64,000 nucleotides of DNA from Agrobacterium tumefaciens (lineage in GTDB: Bacteria > Pseudomonadota > Alphaproteobacteria > Rhizobiales > Rhizobiaceae): NCBI GenBank assembly GCA_017744915.1, contig JAGIAH010000001.1, forward strand, positions 496,001-560,000, written 5' to 3'. The position numbers were made by a program, and so were the translations under genes. Below the pieces are notes generated by a model that was not told where the DNA came from, made no database searches, and saw only the letters and a program-made list of their open reading frames with translations. Of this stretch, positions 1 to 10,072 are shown one piece after another (the first letter of the stretch is position 1; every line of letters begins with the position of its first letter).

Positions 1-945
1 GGAGCCATCCGGCCCCTTCACCACATCCATGCCTTCCATATTGTCGATCTGGTAGGCCATGCCCGCTTCCAGCAGGATTTCGCCATCCACAACCGCACCC
101 GGCTTGATGTCTCCCCCGCGGATGCGGCGGATGCGCATGCCAACGCCTTCGGCGAAGTTGAAGCGTCGCTCCAGAAGCAGCAGATCACCATTGGGCAGGA
201 AAGCGCCGTCCGTCACATCGAATGACGGGTGGTGGGTGACGGCAAATGTGCCCTTCAGCGGACCTTCCAAAATGGCGGCGAGAAGATTGCCATCCGCATC
301 GATGCTCTTCTCAGCCACCACGACCAGAGCGCCGGCGAGCGGTGAATCGGTTGGCGATAACGCCAGGGCCTCCATGCCGCCATTATGGCGCAGCTCGTTA
401 CTGGGGATGAGATATGGCAGGCGGCCAAGCGGCTTTGACGTTGCAAAACCCGGATCGGGATAGATATCGATCCTGTGCCGCTGCTCGTAGCTGACGAAGA
501 CCCTGTCGCCGCGCAGGGCCAGCCCTTCCGCGTCCATCTCCATCTTGCGTGGCGGTTCGCGTCCGCCCATGTCCAGCATGGGGGTGATACGGACGTCAGC
601 AAGTCCGGACAGCGCGCCGGCCGCATCGCGCGTGACCCTGCCCGTCAGCCAGTGGCCGGTATCCAGCACCGCAATAAACTCCTGCCCGTCGGGGCGGAAA
701 CGGATGGAGGATATCGCCCCGAACAGCTTTTCGGGCGCGCTCATCACCATACCGCCGACAAATTCCAGCTTGCCGAAACGTTTTGTGCTGGTGCCGACCT
801 CGAAAGAGGACAGGAGACGCGCGCTCACCGGCACATCGATGGTGGAGGCGCCGATGGAAACCGGGAATAGTGCTCCAGCCGCCAGAATGGCGGCCATCAT
901 GAAAGTTTTGCAGGCGGAAGAAGCCCGGCCCCGCTTATCCCGCAC
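1..945 (-). CDS. Phytase-like esterase family protein, exported, partial (3' end outside window)
   Basis: The reading frame runs open to the left edge, so the C-terminus is missing. The translation has a hydrophobic N-terminus ([15 protein letters not shown]) after a basic stretch, consistent with a signal peptide and periplasmic location. The body has features I associate with the phytase-like esterase family (PF13449): DAEGLAL, a [10 protein letters not shown] segment, and later [16 protein letters not shown]. The chosen GTG start overlaps the cobT stop by 11 bases and gives a complete signal peptide. An ATG at 900 is the alternative and would leave a shorter one. Position directly downstream of cobT suggests cotranscription, but no link to cobalamin synthesis is visible. 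Family call is moderate; substrate unknown. Confidence 0.75.
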   Translation of the reverse strand, partial: MRDKRGRASSACKTFMMAAILAAGALFPVSIGASTIDVPVSARLLSSFEVGTSTKRFGKLEFVGGMVMSAPEKLFGAISSIRFRPDGQEFIAVLDTGHWLTGRVTRDAAGALSGLADVRITPMLDMGGREPPRKMEMDAEGLALRGDRVFVSYEQRHRIDIYPDPGFATSKPLGRLPYLIPSNELRHNGGMEALALSPTDSPLAGALVVVAEKSIDADGNLLAAILEGPLKGTFAVTHHPSFDVTDGAFLPNGDLLLLERRFNFAEGVGMRIRRIRGGDIKPGAVVDGEILLEAGMAYQIDNMEGMDVVKGPDGS

Positions 946-2839
946 GGCGAACCCTGCGGGACGAACCGGAAGCACCGCTCGTATCCTCGAAGAGGGCCGC
1001 AAGCTGCTCGGTCATTGCGCCGGCCAGTTCGTCCGCATCCACGATGGTGACGGCGCGGCGGTAATAACGCGTCACATCATGGCCGATACCGATCGCCAGC
1101 AGCTCGACGGGCGACCGCGTTTCGATCTGCTCGATGACGGCGCGCAGGTGCCGTTCCAGATAGTTGCCCGGATTGACCGACAGGGTCGAATCATCCACCG
1201 GCGCACCGTCCGAAATCATCATCATGATCTTGCGCTGCTCGGGGCGGCCGATCAGGCGGTTATGCGCCCACATCAGCGCCTCGCCATCGATGTTTTCCTT
1301 CAGCAGGCCTTCGCGCATCATCAGGCCGAGATTGCGCCTCGAACGCCGCCATGGCGCATCCGCCGACTTGTAGATGATATGGCGCAGATCATTCAGACGG
1401 CCCGGCGAAGCGGGCTTGCTGTTCGCCAACCACTGTTCGCGCGACAGCCCGCCCTTCCACGCCTTGGTGGTGAAGCCGAGGATCTCCACCTTCACGCCCG
1501 AGCGCTCCAGCGTGCGTGCCAGAATATCGGCGCAGGTGGCTGCAACGGTGATCGGACGGCCGCGCATCGAACCGGAATTATCGATGACAAGCGAAACCAC
1601 GGTATCGCGGAACTTGGTGTCGCGCTCCTTCTTGAAGGAAAGCGGCTGCATGGGGTCGATGATGAGCCTGACGAGACGGGCCGGGTCGAGATAACCCTCT
1701 TCCAGATCAAAATCCCAGGAACGGTTCTGCTGCGCCATCAGGCGGCGCTGCAGCCGGTTCGCCAGCCGCCCGACGGCGCCCTGAAGATGGGCAAGCTGCT
1801 TGTCCAGGAAGGCGCGCAGACGGTCAAGCTCGGCCTCGTCACAGAGTTCCTCAGCGCGGATTTCCTCGTCGAACTCCTCGGTGAAGATGCGATAATCGAC
1901 CTTCTCGTTGAAATCGTCGAAGGGGCTGTTGGGGCGGCGGGTCTCGCCGGGCGTTTCGGAATCCTCGTCGAGATCGTCGGACATTTCCTCGTCCGACATC
2001 TCGGCGCCGTCCATCTCGCCTTCTTCCATTTCCTCCTGCGAGGCCTCGTTTTCATCGGCGGGCGTCGCATCGGAGCCGGCCTCTTCCTCGACCTGCTCTT
2101 CTTCGGTCTCGTTGGTGCGCGGCTGGTCCTCGTTGGACTCCGCTTCCTGGCTCTCAGGCTCGTTATCCTCGTCGCCGAAATCCTCCGCCATCTGCATGGA
2201 GGTCAGCATCTTGCGCACCAGCCGCGAAAACGCCTTCTGGTCGGTGATAACGCTTGAGAGATCTTTAAGGTCGCCGGCTGCCTTGTCCTCGATGAAATCG
2301 CGCCACAGATCGACAACCTTGCCGGCGCTTTCCGGCGGCTTTTCGCCGGTCAGCTTCTCGCGCACCAGAAGCGCCACGGCTTCCGCGAGCGGCGCATCAT
2401 CCTTGTTGCTGATGCCGGCGAAATTCGCCTTGGCGTATTTCTCGGTGTTCATGGCATGGATGTTGGAGGCCATGCCCGGCATGCGCAGCGCGCCGATGGA
2501 TTCCACACGCGCCTGTTCGACGGCATCGAAAATCAGCCGCGCTTCGGCGCCCTGCGGCGACATTACCGCATGGGTATCGGCATCATGGCAGGCGAGACGC
2601 AGGGCCATGGAATCGCCGAGGCCACGCGTGATGGCGATTTCCTGTGCGGTGGGTTTCTTGGAGATTTCCGGCAGGCGCATGCGCTCGCCGGCAAGGCCCG
2701 GCCGCTCATTGGCGAAAACGACCTCGACTTCGGCATCGCCGGCAACCGATCGCACACATCCGGCAATCGCCTGACGCAACGGCTCCGTATCGATCGCCGT
2801 ACCCGGTTTCGCTCTGGAATTGTCGCCGCGCCCTGCCAT
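935..2839 (-). CDS. cobT: Aerobic cobaltochelatase subunit CobT
   Basis: CobT is one of three subunits (CobN, CobS, CobT) of the ATP-dependent cobaltochelatase that inserts cobalt into hydrogenobyrinic acid a,c-diamide in the aerobic B12 pathway. The N-terminal third is a CobT-type domain, followed by a strongly acidic stretch rich in Glu and Asp around residues 205-300. A C-terminal von Willebrand A domain carries the MIDAS motif DNSGSM and later SDGAPVDD. The ATG at 2839 (MAGRGDN) is chosen over an in-frame ATG 15 bases upstream because AGGAAAG lies just before it and CobT homologues begin MAGRGDN. About 634 residues, the usual size. Lies downstream of cobS; cobN is not in this window. Confidence 0.96.
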   Translation of the reverse strand: MAGRGDNSRAKPGTAIDTEPLRQAIAGCVRSVAGDAEVEVVFANERPGLAGERMRLPEISKKPTAQEIAITRGLGDSMALRLACHDADTHAVMSPQGAEARLIFDAVEQARVESIGALRMPGMASNIHAMNTEKYAKANFAGISNKDDAPLAEAVALLVREKLTGEKPPESAGKVVDLWRDFIEDKAAGDLKDLSSVITDQKAFSRLVRKMLTSMQMAEDFGDEDNEPESQEAESNEDQPRTNETEEEQVEEEAGSDATPADENEASQEEMEEGEMDGAEMSDEEMSDDLDEDSETPGETRRPNSPFDDFNEKVDYRIFTEEFDEEIRAEELCDEAELDRLRAFLDKQLAHLQGAVGRLANRLQRRLMAQQNRSWDFDLEEGYLDPARLVRLIIDPMQPLSFKKERDTKFRDTVVSLVIDNSGSMRGRPITVAATCADILARTLERSGVKVEILGFTTKAWKGGLSREQWLANSKPASPGRLNDLRHIIYKSADAPWRRSRRNLGLMMREGLLKENIDGEALMWAHNRLIGRPEQRKIMMMISDGAPVDDSTLSVNPGNYLERHLRAVIEQIETRSPVELLAIGIGHDVTRYYRRAVTIVDADELAGAMTEQLAALFEDTSGASGSSRRVRRAG

Positions 2840-2946
2840 TGTCTTTCCTGTCATTCGTCGGCGCCTGCGGCACGCCCATCCTCAGGATGCGCGGCCGGCC
2901 GGCGTCTTCAAGTCATCGGTGATCTTCTCCGGACAAGCCGGGGAGA

Positions 2947-3936
2947 TCAGGCGCTGAGAACGATGTTCGCGGCGCTTTCCTTCAGCTCGACGCCGAAGGC
3001 TCGCTGATATTGCTCGGCCACCAGCGTGCGCTCCAGTTCATCGCACTTGTTGAGGAAGGTCACGCGGAAGGCAAAAGCGAGATCGCCGAAGATTTCCGCA
3101 TTTTCCGCCCAGGTGATGACGGTACGCGGGCTCATGACGGTGGAAAGATCGCCATTGATGAAGGCCGAACGGGTGAGATCGGCCACGCGCACCATCTTGG
3201 AAACGGTTTCACGGCCCTTCGGATTGTCAAAGCTCTTCACCTTGGCGGCGATGATGTTCACTTCCTGCTCATGCGGCAGATAGTTCAGCGTGGTGACGAT
3301 GGACCAGCGGTCCATCTGCGCCTGGTTGATCTGCTGCGTGCCATGGTAAAGGCCGGTCGTATCGCCAAGACCGATGGTGTTCGCGGTCGCGAAAATGCGG
3401 AAGGCGGGGTGAGGACGGATGACGCGGCTCTGATCGAGCAGGGTCAGGCGGCCGGAGGATTCCAGCACGCGCTGGATGACGAACATCACGTCCGGGCGGC
3501 CGGCATCATATTCATCGAAAACGAGCGCGACATTGTGCTGGTAAGCCCAGGGCAGGATGCCGTCCTTGAATTCGGTAACCTGCTTGCCGTCCTTCAGAAC
3601 GATGGCATCCTTGCCGACGAGATCGATACGGCTGACATGGCTGTCGAGGTTGACGCGCACGCAGGGCCAGTTGAGGCGGGCCGCAACCTGCTCGATATGG
3701 GTGGATTTACCCGTGCCGTGGAAACCGGAAACCATGACGCGTCGGTTGTGAGCAAAACCGGCGAGGATCGCAAGCGTCGTATCGCGGTCGAAAAGATAGT
3801 CGGGATCGAGATCCGGCACATAGGCGTCGCCCTGTGTATAGGCGGGAACCCGCAGATCCGTATCAATGCCGAAAACCTCCCGCACGGACACCGTCGTGTC
3901 GGGCAGGTTGGAAATATCAAGGTCGATTTTGCTCAT
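2947..3936 (-). CDS. cobS: Aerobic cobaltochelatase subunit CobS (AAA+ ATPase)
   Basis: CobS is the MoxR-like AAA+ ATPase subunit of cobaltochelatase and forms the chaperone-like complex with CobT. Walker A is visible as GFHGTGKST at residues 71-79 and Walker B as LVFDEYDAG around residues 138-146. Sensor 1-like ATANT follows. The length, about 329 residues, matches the family. The start ATG at 3936 ([11 protein letters not shown]) has GGAGA five bases upstream; an in-frame ATG at 3963 would only add nine residues. It sits about 110 bases upstream of cobT on the same strand and about 70 bases downstream of the DnaJ-like gene, so the three are probably one operon. No cobalamin riboswitch was recognised in front of it. 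Confidence 0.97.
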   Translation of the reverse strand: MSKIDLDISNLPDTTVSVREVFGIDTDLRVPAYTQGDAYVPDLDPDYLFDRDTTLAILAGFAHNRRVMVSGFHGTGKSTHIEQVAARLNWPCVRVNLDSHVSRIDLVGKDAIVLKDGKQVTEFKDGILPWAYQHNVALVFDEYDAGRPDVMFVIQRVLESSGRLTLLDQSRVIRPHPAFRIFATANTIGLGDTTGLYHGTQQINQAQMDRWSIVTTLNYLPHEQEVNIIAAKVKSFDNPKGRETVSKMVRVADLTRSAFINGDLSTVMSPRTVITWAENAEIFGDLAFAFRVTFLNKCDELERTLVAEQYQRAFGVELKESAANIVLSA

Positions 3937-4004
3937 CACGTCTCCAAGGCGGGCGGCAGCCACCCGGCCACATCATCAATCAGGCGGTAAACACGTAAGT
4001 TGGC

Positions 4005-4640
4005 TTAGCAGAAACCTGACTGCTTTAACAATTGATATGCTTGAACAACAGCCCGAAAACGCTCTTCCGAACCACGATCGCCACCATTAGCATCAGGATG
4101 GTGCTTTTTGACAAGCTCCTTGTAGCGCCTTTTTATGTCTTCCTGCTTTGCGCTGGAAGAAAGACCGAGCGTATCGAAGGCTTTTGCCTCCAGCGTCTTC
4201 AGCTTGCGGTCCTGCTGCATGCGGGTACCGCCTGCCCTCGATCCACCCGCAAAACCGCCGGCAAAGCCGAAAGGATCGCGGATACGGGCATTGCCGCTCG
4301 CCGTGCCGGAGCGCAGCGTGGAATGCAGCGGGCTGTCGCGGGCCGTCTTGTTCACGCCCACCGTCCAGGTGGGGCGATGGCCGGTGATCGCTTCCTTCTG
4401 GTAACGGGCGATCTCGCTGTCGGAGAGGCCGGAAAAATAATTATAGCCCTTGTTGTATTCCTTCACGTGCTCAAAACAGAACAGGAAGAATTGCCCCTCG
4501 GCATTGCGGCCGACGGGTGCCCGGTGAATACCCGGCTTGTCGCATCCGTCCCACTGGCAGGTCGGGGCCTGAACCTCAGGTTCCCGCTCCCTTTTCCGGC
4601 GCGTGCGGATGCGATCGAAATATTTCGAATCCAGTTTCAT
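4005..4640 (-). CDS. DnaJ-like (J-domain) protein upstream of cobS
   Basis: About 211 residues. The last 60 residues form a J-domain: AFDTLGLSSSAKQEDIKRRY followed by the diagnostic HPD tripeptide in KKHHPDANGG. Unlike canonical DnaJ, the J-domain is C-terminal and there is no zinc finger or C-terminal substrate domain. The N-terminal half is rich in Cys, His and aromatic residues (CQWDGCDKPG, FFLFCFEHVKEYN). The start ATG at 4640 (MKLDSKYFDRIR) is preferred over an ATG 48 bases upstream because the added residues look non-coding. It would stimulate an Hsp70 ATPase on an unknown client. Consistent placement before cobS suggests, as inference only, a role in assembling cobaltochelatase. It is divergent from bolA. 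Confidence 0.88.
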   Translation of the reverse strand: MKLDSKYFDRIRTRRKREREPEVQAPTCQWDGCDKPGIHRAPVGRNAEGQFFLFCFEHVKEYNKGYNYFSGLSDSEIARYQKEAITGHRPTWTVGVNKTARDSPLHSTLRSGTASGNARIRDPFGFAGGFAGGSRAGGTRMQQDRKLKTLEAKAFDTLGLSSSAKQEDIKRRYKELVKKHHPDANGGDRGSEERFRAVVQAYQLLKQSGFC

Positions 4641-4755
4641 GATGCCCTGATTATGGGGTGCGAAAAGCCGCACAACAAGAATTGACAAAGCGGAATGTTA
4701 CAGGCTTTTAGGGAGCCCCCTTCAAAGACCGGCAAACAGAATTGGAGCCCTTCGA

Positions 4756-5037
4756 ATGTCCCTACGAGAGCGCATAGAAACCAAGCTCAGGGAGAGCTTT
4801 TCACCGGAGCGCCTGAGGGTTGTGGATGAAAGCCAGATGCATGCGGGCCACCAGCCGGATATCACCGGCACGGGCGAGACACATATGCGTGTTCAGATAG
4901 TGTCGGAAAGCTTTTCCGGCAAGTCTCGCATCGAGCGCCACCGGGCGATCAACGCGCTTTTGAAGCCGGAACTCGACGCGGGGCTGCATGCGCTCGCGAT
5001 CGAGGCAGCGGCACCGGGGGAAACGGTGCGGTTCTAG
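4756..5037 (+). CDS. bolA: BolA family protein
   Basis: A 93-residue protein with the BolA/KH-like fold signature: MSLRERIETKLRESF, then a central VVDESQMHAGH, then SFSGKSRIERHRAINALL. The conserved histidine and the RHR..N segment used for binding glutaredoxin-bound Fe-S clusters or nucleic acid are present. GGAG lies nine bases before the ATG. BolA proteins act with monothiol glutaredoxins in Fe-S and iron homeostasis and influence cell shape. Divergently transcribed from the DnaJ-like gene, with about 115 bases between start codons that must hold both promoters. Confidence 0.93.
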   Translation: MSLRERIETKLRESFSPERLRVVDESQMHAGHQPDITGTGETHMRVQIVSESFSGKSRIERHRAINALLKPELDAGLHALAIEAAAPGETVRF

Positions 5038-5122
5038 CCGCGCAGCATTACTTTCGTATTTTCGGGCTAAAAAGCCAGTTCGCTGAAAGATTCTGCATTA
5101 CAAGAGAAACTTAACTCGACGG

Positions 5123-5665
5123 ATGACCCGAATGTCGGCAGCAGACGCCTCCTCGCTCCGCATCGCCATAATCGGCAATAGCGGCTCCGGCAAAAGCAGT
5201 CTCGCGTCAAAATTCGGTTCGGCGCTGAAATTGCCCGTTTACGATCTCGATCACCTGCACTGGCAGGAGGACGGCCGCAAACCGGACGAGGAGGAAGCCA
5301 GACTTCTGGCGACCAGCCACGCCAATACCAGCGACTGGATCATCGAAGGCGTCTATGGCTGGCTGGTTGAAACGGCGCGGCCTAAAGCAAACGCGCTGAT
5401 ATGGCTCGACCTGCCCTGGGCCGAATGCCATGACGGCCTGTTGCGGCGCGGCGCACAGCACGGCGAGACCGGGAGCGATCAGGCGGCACTTCTGGCATGG
5501 GCAGGAGATTACTGGACGCGAACGACGTCATCCTCCTTTGCAGGGCATCTGCAGCTTTATGAAGCCTTCGGTGGCGGCAAGGTCCGCCTTCAAACCCGGG
5601 CCGAGGCTGCGGCGCTATCGCCTCAAGCGATAGAGCGTCTGGCCAATGAGGCCGGGGCCTTCTGA
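5123..5665 (+). CDS. P-loop adenylate kinase-like / topology modulation-type protein
   Basis: A 180-residue P-loop NTPase. Walker A is GNSGSGKSS near residues 17-25 and is followed by a DLDHLHWQ segment typical of the FlaR/adenylate-kinase-like group, where an aspartate-rich motif and a tryptophan mark the substrate pocket. WIIEGVYGW and ALIWLDLPW follow in the expected order. The reaction is not known: small-molecule or nucleotide phosphorylation is likely. Two in-frame ATGs, at 5123 and 5132, both lack a strong ribosome-binding site, so the start is uncertain by three codons. It converges on aroB with only 22 bases between the stop codons. Confidence 0.8.
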   Translation: MTRMSAADASSLRIAIIGNSGSGKSSLASKFGSALKLPVYDLDHLHWQEDGRKPDEEEARLLATSHANTSDWIIEGVYGWLVETARPKANALIWLDLPWAECHDGLLRRGAQHGETGSDQAALLAWAGDYWTRTTSSSFAGHLQLYEAFGGGKVRLQTRAEAAALSPQAIERLANEAGAF

Positions 5666-5687
5666 TCAGGGAGTGATTTCAGGTGGT

Positions 5688-6821
5688 TCACCCCGGATGC
5701 TTCTCCGTCAGGAAGGACTGTACTTCGGACGCCGCAACATCGTCGGCCACGAAGGACTGGCCGATGCCGTGGGTGAGGATGAAGGTGAGCTTGCCGCCCT
5801 TGACCTTCTTGTCCTGCGCGATTGCCGCCATCAGGGTTTCGACCGGCGGCAATTCGCCGGGAATGTCCTTCATCGTCGTCGGCAGGCCGACGGCCTTCAG
5901 ATGCGCCTCGACGCGCGCGGCATCGTCAGGGCTTGCTAGGTTGAGGCGGGCGGAGAACTGGTGCGCCAGCACCATGCCGATGGCGACACCTTCGCCGTGC
6001 ACCAGCCGCTTGCTGTCGTAATTGGTCGCCGCTTCCAGCGCGTGACCGAAGGTGTGGCCGAGGTTCAGAAGAGCGCGGACACCGTTTTCCTTCTCGTCGG
6101 CCACCACCACATCGGCCTTGGCTTGGCAGCTCGTGGCAATCGCCTGGATGCGAGCCGGGCCACCGGTGCGGATGTCGTCCCAGTTCTTTTCCAGCCAGAA
6201 GAAGAAATCCGGCTTGTCGATCAGACCGTATTTCACCACTTCGGCATAACCGGCGCGGAATTCCCGCGGGCTCAGCGTGTCGAGCACCGCCGTATCCGCC
6301 AGCACCAGATCGGGCTGATGGAAAACACCGACGAGGTTCTTGCCGTGGCGGGTATTGATGCCGGTCTTGCCGCCGACGGAGGAATCGACCTGCGACAGAA
6401 GCGAGGTCGGGATCTGAACGAAGCGCACACCACGGCGGACGATACCTGCGGCAAAACCCGCAAGATCGCCGATCACACCGCCGCCGAGCGCGATGACCGC
6501 ATCGTTGCGCTCCACCCTTGCGGCCAGAACCGCGTCGCAGACGGTAACGAGATGCTCGAAGCTCTTGGTCTTTTCACCGGCCGGCAGGGTCAGCGAAACG
6601 GCCTCGATGCCGTCCGTCTGCAAACCGTCCATCAGACCTTCGAGGTAAAGCGGCGCAACATGCTCGTCGGTGATGATCGCCGCGCGTCTGCCCTTCAGCC
6701 GCGCTGAAATCTCGCCGCCCGCCCTGCCGATCAGCCCCGGCCCGATCAGAATGTCATAAGCGCGCTCGCCGAGCGGCACATGGACGAGACGTTCATCGGC
6801 GTGGATTTCGGAAGGCGTCAT
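5688..6821 (-). CDS. aroB: 3-dehydroquinate synthase
   Basis: Catalyses the second step of the shikimate pathway, DAHP to 3-dehydroquinate, with NAD and a divalent metal in the cytoplasm. The family signatures are clear: GGGVIGDLAGFAAG for nucleotide binding, the PTSLLSQVDSSVGGKTGIN segment of the active site, and LNLGHTFGHALE supplying metal-binding histidines. The start ATG at 6821 (MTPSEIHADERL) gives 377 residues, normal for AroB; upstream in-frame codons run through aroK and are ignored. It follows aroK with a five-base gap, so the two genes are cotranscribed and probably translationally coupled. Confidence 0.97.
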   Translation of the reverse strand: MTPSEIHADERLVHVPLGERAYDILIGPGLIGRAGGEISARLKGRRAAIITDEHVAPLYLEGLMDGLQTDGIEAVSLTLPAGEKTKSFEHLVTVCDAVLAARVERNDAVIALGGGVIGDLAGFAAGIVRRGVRFVQIPTSLLSQVDSSVGGKTGINTRHGKNLVGVFHQPDLVLADTAVLDTLSPREFRAGYAEVVKYGLIDKPDFFFWLEKNWDDIRTGGPARIQAIATSCQAKADVVVADEKENGVRALLNLGHTFGHALEAATNYDSKRLVHGEGVAIGMVLAHQFSARLNLASPDDAARVEAHLKAVGLPTTMKDIPGELPPVETLMAAIAQDKKVKGGKLTFILTHGIGQSFVADDVAASEVQSFLTEKHPG

Positions 6822-6826
6822 GGTGG

Positions 6827-7408
6827 TCAGTCTTTCTGTTCGAGGCCGGCTATGGCCGTCAGCACTTCGGTCGCGATGATCTCCTTGCGGACATCCCGGG
6901 ACATGATCGTCAGATCCGCTTCCGCATAGATCGGGTAACGTTTCTCCATCAAGGAGGCCAGCGTGGCCTTGGGGTTCTCGGTCTTCAGAAGCGGACGGTG
7001 ATCGCGCTTGTTGACCCTTTCCCACAGAACCTCGAGATCGGCCTTCAGCCACAGCGAAATGCCGCCGCGCCGGATATGCCCGCGGGTATTGTCGTTGATG
7101 AAGGCGCCGCCACCGGTGGAAATGACCTTGGGGCCGCCACGCAGCAGGCGCTTGATGACCCGCGTTTCCAGCGCCCGGAACTCCTCCTCGCCATAGGTGG
7201 CGAAAAGCTCCGATATCGTCATGCGCGATACGCGCTCGATTTCGACATCCGTATCAATGAAAGGAACCTTGAGCTGCTGGGCAACCATGCGGCCGACCGC
7301 CGACTTTCCAGCCCCCATCAGCCCGACGAAGACGATGTTGCGCCGTCCGAGCTTTGCCCGTGCTTGCTCCCCGAGTGTGGCCGGGACGGATAAATTCGTT
7401 TCATTCAT
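6827..7408 (-). CDS. aroK: Shikimate kinase
   Basis: Phosphorylates shikimate at the 3-position with ATP in aromatic amino acid synthesis. Walker A is LMGAGKSAVGR near residues 29-39. The shikimate-binding DTD is at PFIDTDVEIE, the conserved GGGAF follows in STGGGAF, and the lid arginine region reads RDHRPLL. At 193 residues it has a short N-terminal extension relative to E. coli AroK, as is common in rhizobia. It heads the aroK-aroB pair. Confidence 0.96.
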   Translation of the reverse strand: MNETNLSVPATLGEQARAKLGRRNIVFVGLMGAGKSAVGRMVAQQLKVPFIDTDVEIERVSRMTISELFATYGEEEFRALETRVIKRLLRGGPKVISTGGGAFINDNTRGHIRRGGISLWLKADLEVLWERVNKRDHRPLLKTENPKATLASLMEKRYPIYAEADLTIMSRDVRKEIIATEVLTAIAGLEQKD

Positions 7409-7596
7409 AAATTTGAAAGCCCGTTTGGCATGGATATCTGCAAATGTTTACGAAGCGTCAAGCCAAATTGCTGACTGAATTGCGGTGAATCACAATGATC
7501 GCCGCATGCGGCGCGGGGTGGAGCGGGCTTTTTGACCTTGTCGCCACTTTCGCCGCACCGCATATAGATTTCGACCGCCACCTGCACGGAGCCGCC

Positions 7597-7770
7597 ATGC
7601 CCACCCTCTTCCGCTTCACGATGATACTGGCGACCATCGCGGGGCTGATCTATGGCGGCATGGTGCTGCTTGTCATGGTCGTTCAGCCGCGCGACCGCGA
7701 GGTGACCGTGCGCATTCCCTCCGAGCGGCTGAACCCGCCCGCCACGGAACCGGCAAGGCGCACCCCATGA
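7597..7770 (+). CDS. Small single-pass membrane protein coupled to xerD
   Basis: A 57-residue protein with one transmembrane segment (about residues 8-28, [20 protein letters not shown]) followed by a short charged tail, [16 protein letters not shown]. The ATG at 7597 follows CGGAG at a good distance; the longer open frame from 7495 lacks support. Its stop overlaps the xerD start in an ATGA arrangement, so xerD is probably translated by coupling from this gene. I do not recognise a family with a known function. The tail would face the cytoplasm by the positive-inside rule. Confidence 0.7.
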   Translation: MPTLFRFTMILATIAGLIYGGMVLLVMVVQPRDREVTVRIPSERLNPPATEPARRTP

Positions 7771-8762
7771 GCGGACAACAGACGGCAGGGCGCGACGGCG
7801 CGCGGCTTGAAAGTTTTCTGGAGATGATGAGCGCCGAGCGCGGTGCCACCGCCAATACGCTCTCTTCCTATGAGCGCGACCTTTCCAACCTGCGCGAATT
7901 TCTCTCCGGTCGCGGCCAATTCCTGACGGAAGCGCAGACATCGGACCTTTCCGCCTATCTGACCCATCTTTCCGCTCAGGGGTTTGCCGCAACCTCGCAG
8001 GCGCGGCGCCTCTCCTCTATGCGGCAGTTCTATCGCTTTCTTTATTCGGAAGGGCTGCGCGGCGATGACCCGACCGGCATCATCGATGCGCCCAAGAGGG
8101 GCCTCGCCCTGCCAAAAACGATGAGCGTGGCCGATGTGAACCGGCTTCTTGGGCTTGCGGCACAGGAAGCGGCAACCGCAGGTCCCGGCCAGCTTGCCCG
8201 CATCCGCATGCATCTGCTGCTCGAACTGCTTTATGCCACCGGCATGCGTGTCAGCGAGCTGGTCTCGCTCCCCGTCAAGGTGCTGCGCCAGGAAGGCCGC
8301 TTCCTGATGATCCGCGGCAAGGGCAACAAGGACCGTATGGTGCTTCTTTCGCGCGCCGCCATCGAGGCCATGGAAAAATACGAGGCCGCCCGAAAGGCGC
8401 TCGTGCCGGAGAAAAGCAAGGCGGCCGCTTCTCAGAAAAAACCGGAGACACCGGAGAGCCCGTGGCTCTTTCCTTCGAGCGGCAAGGAAGGGCATCTGCC
8501 CCGCCAGGTCTTCGCCCGTGACCTCAAGGACATCGCCATTCGTGCGGGCCTAACCCCGTCCGCTGTATCGCCGCATGTGCTGCGCCACGCCTTCGCCAGC
8601 CACCTGCTGCAGAACGGTGCGGATTTGCGCGCGGTACAGGAACTGCTCGGCCATTCCGACATTTCCACGACACAAATCTATACACATGTGCTGGAAGAAC
8701 GCTTGCAAGAGCTGGTACAAACACATCACCCCCTTGCCAAACAGGGCAAAAACCTTGATTAG
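7767..8762 (+). CDS. xerD: Tyrosine recombinase XerD
   Basis: Resolves chromosome dimers at dif together with XerC and FtsK. The N-terminal SAM-like DNA-binding domain is recognisable ([16 protein letters not shown]). The catalytic residues of tyrosine recombinases follow in order: Arg in ATGMRVSEL, Lys in GKGNKDR, His-x-x-Arg in HVLRHAF, His in [16 protein letters not shown], and the nucleophile Tyr in the same segment. The length, 331 residues, is normal with a small insertion around residues 210-230 ([13 protein letters not shown]). A core housekeeping copy rather than a phage integrase, given the neighbours. XerC is not in the window. Confidence 0.93.
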   Translation: MSGQQTAGRDGARLESFLEMMSAERGATANTLSSYERDLSNLREFLSGRGQFLTEAQTSDLSAYLTHLSAQGFAATSQARRLSSMRQFYRFLYSEGLRGDDPTGIIDAPKRGLALPKTMSVADVNRLLGLAAQEAATAGPGQLARIRMHLLLELLYATGMRVSELVSLPVKVLRQEGRFLMIRGKGNKDRMVLLSRAAIEAMEKYEAARKALVPEKSKAAASQKKPETPESPWLFPSSGKEGHLPRQVFARDLKDIAIRAGLTPSAVSPHVLRHAFASHLLQNGADLRAVQELLGHSDISTTQIYTHVLEERLQELVQTHHPLAKQGKNLD

Positions 8763-8824
8763 AGCGACCGGAACCGCCGGATAATCCGGTCAAACCTTGC
8801 GCAAAACGATCGGAAACGGATCTC

Positions 8825-9778
8825 ATGCACAATTATCTCGACTTCGAAAAACCTATCTCGGACCTTGAGGGCAAGATCATCGAGCTGAAGAAGCTTGCCG
8901 ATGAAGACGAGAGCATAGACACCTCGGAGGAGATCAACCGCCTGGAATCGCGCGTCAACGACGCGATGCAGGACATCTATTCCAAGCTGAACGCCTGGCA
9001 GAAAACGCAGGTCGCGCGTCACCCGCAGCGTCCGCATTTCGTCGATTACGCCAAGGCGCTGTTTACCGATTTCACGCCGCTGGCCGGTGACCGCAAATTT
9101 GCCGAAGACGCCGCCATTCAGGCCGGCCTCGGCCGTTTCAACGGTCAGCCCGTCGCCATCATCGGCCAGGAAAAGGGCAACGACACCAAAAGCCGCCTGA
9201 AGCACAATTTCGGCAGCCCGCGCCCGGAAGGTTACCGCAAGGCGATCCGTGTGCTGGAACTGGCCGACCGCTTCTCGTTGCCGGTCGTCACCCTCATCGA
9301 TACCGCAGGTGCCTATCCCGGCGTCGGCGCGGAAGAGCGCGGACAGGCCGAGGCCATCGCCCGCTCGACGGAAATGTGCCTCAACGTGAAGGTGCCGATC
9401 GTTTCCGTCGTCATCGGCGAAGGCGGCTCGGGCGGCGCGATCGCGATCGCCACCGGCAACCGCGTCTACATGCTCGAACATGCGATCTATTCGGTGATCT
9501 CCCCGGAAGGTGCCGCCTCCATTCTCTGGCGCGATTCGACCCGCGCCAAGGAAGCCGCGACCAACATGAAGATCACCTCGGAAGATCTGAAGTCGCTCGG
9601 CGTCATCGATGGAATCATCCCCGAGCCGATCGGCGGCGCGCACCGCGCACCGGAAACCGTTATCAAAGCGACCGGCGACGTGATCGCCAAGGCGCTTGCC
9701 GATCTTTCCCAGCGTTCCGGCACACAACTGCGCGCTGAACGCCGCCAGAAGTTCCTGGATATCGGCCGGAATCTCTAG
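8825..9778 (+). CDS. accA: Acetyl-CoA carboxylase carboxyltransferase subunit alpha
   Basis: The alpha subunit of the carboxyltransferase half of acetyl-CoA carboxylase, making malonyl-CoA for fatty acid synthesis with AccD. At 317 residues it has the expected length. Family landmarks are [13 protein letters not shown] at the N-terminus, [29 protein letters not shown], and [12 protein letters not shown] followed by [15 protein letters not shown]. These form the crotonase-type carboxybiotin/acyl-CoA site. It stands 62 bases downstream of xerD on the same strand, and accD is not in the window. Confidence 0.98.
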   Translation: MHNYLDFEKPISDLEGKIIELKKLADEDESIDTSEEINRLESRVNDAMQDIYSKLNAWQKTQVARHPQRPHFVDYAKALFTDFTPLAGDRKFAEDAAIQAGLGRFNGQPVAIIGQEKGNDTKSRLKHNFGSPRPEGYRKAIRVLELADRFSLPVVTLIDTAGAYPGVGAEERGQAEAIARSTEMCLNVKVPIVSVVIGEGGSGGAIAIATGNRVYMLEHAIYSVISPEGAASILWRDSTRAKEAATNMKITSEDLKSLGVIDGIIPEPIGGAHRAPETVIKATGDVIAKALADLSQRSGTQLRAERRQKFLDIGRNL

Positions 9779-9830
9779 AGCATTTCCGTCAAAAGTGCGT
9801 AGCGGTTTTACGCCCGGCAAATGCGTTCAA
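9779..9830. repeat. Possible short intergenic repeat unit after accA
   Basis: Immediately after the accA stop the sequence reads gagcatttccgtcaaaag followed by tgcgtagcggttttacg. I recognise this style of motif as a recurrent intergenic element in rhizobial genomes, but only one copy is seen here. The remaining bases up to 10072 hold no gene that I can support and presumably contain the promoter of the transpeptidase gene. Confidence 0.3.
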
Positions 9831-10072
9831 AGAAAAAGTCAGATCGTTTGGCGGTTCGAAGAACAGCTAAAACAATCTGACTCCGGCCTTAATTTCCGGC
9901 AAGATCGCCCCAACTCGGCCATAGTCCGGTCACATCAACAGATGTATCGGCGGCCGCGGGGGCGGATCCGATTTGAGTTAAGAAGATGTAAACGGTTAAT
10001 ACCGTATTTAAATTGCACACGGAACGGTATAGAACTGCCGCCGTTTCGTGCCATCGTCTTTCGGATCAGATC

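Noticed and set aside
545-2257. Long plus-strand open frame opposite cobT (570 codons)
   Set aside because: It is the antisense shadow of the acidic, GC-rich cobT gene; no family motif or ribosome-binding site.
3937-4004. Cobalamin riboswitch before cobS
   Set aside because: The gap is only about 68 bases and shows no B12-box; cobS is most likely cotranscribed with the DnaJ-like gene.
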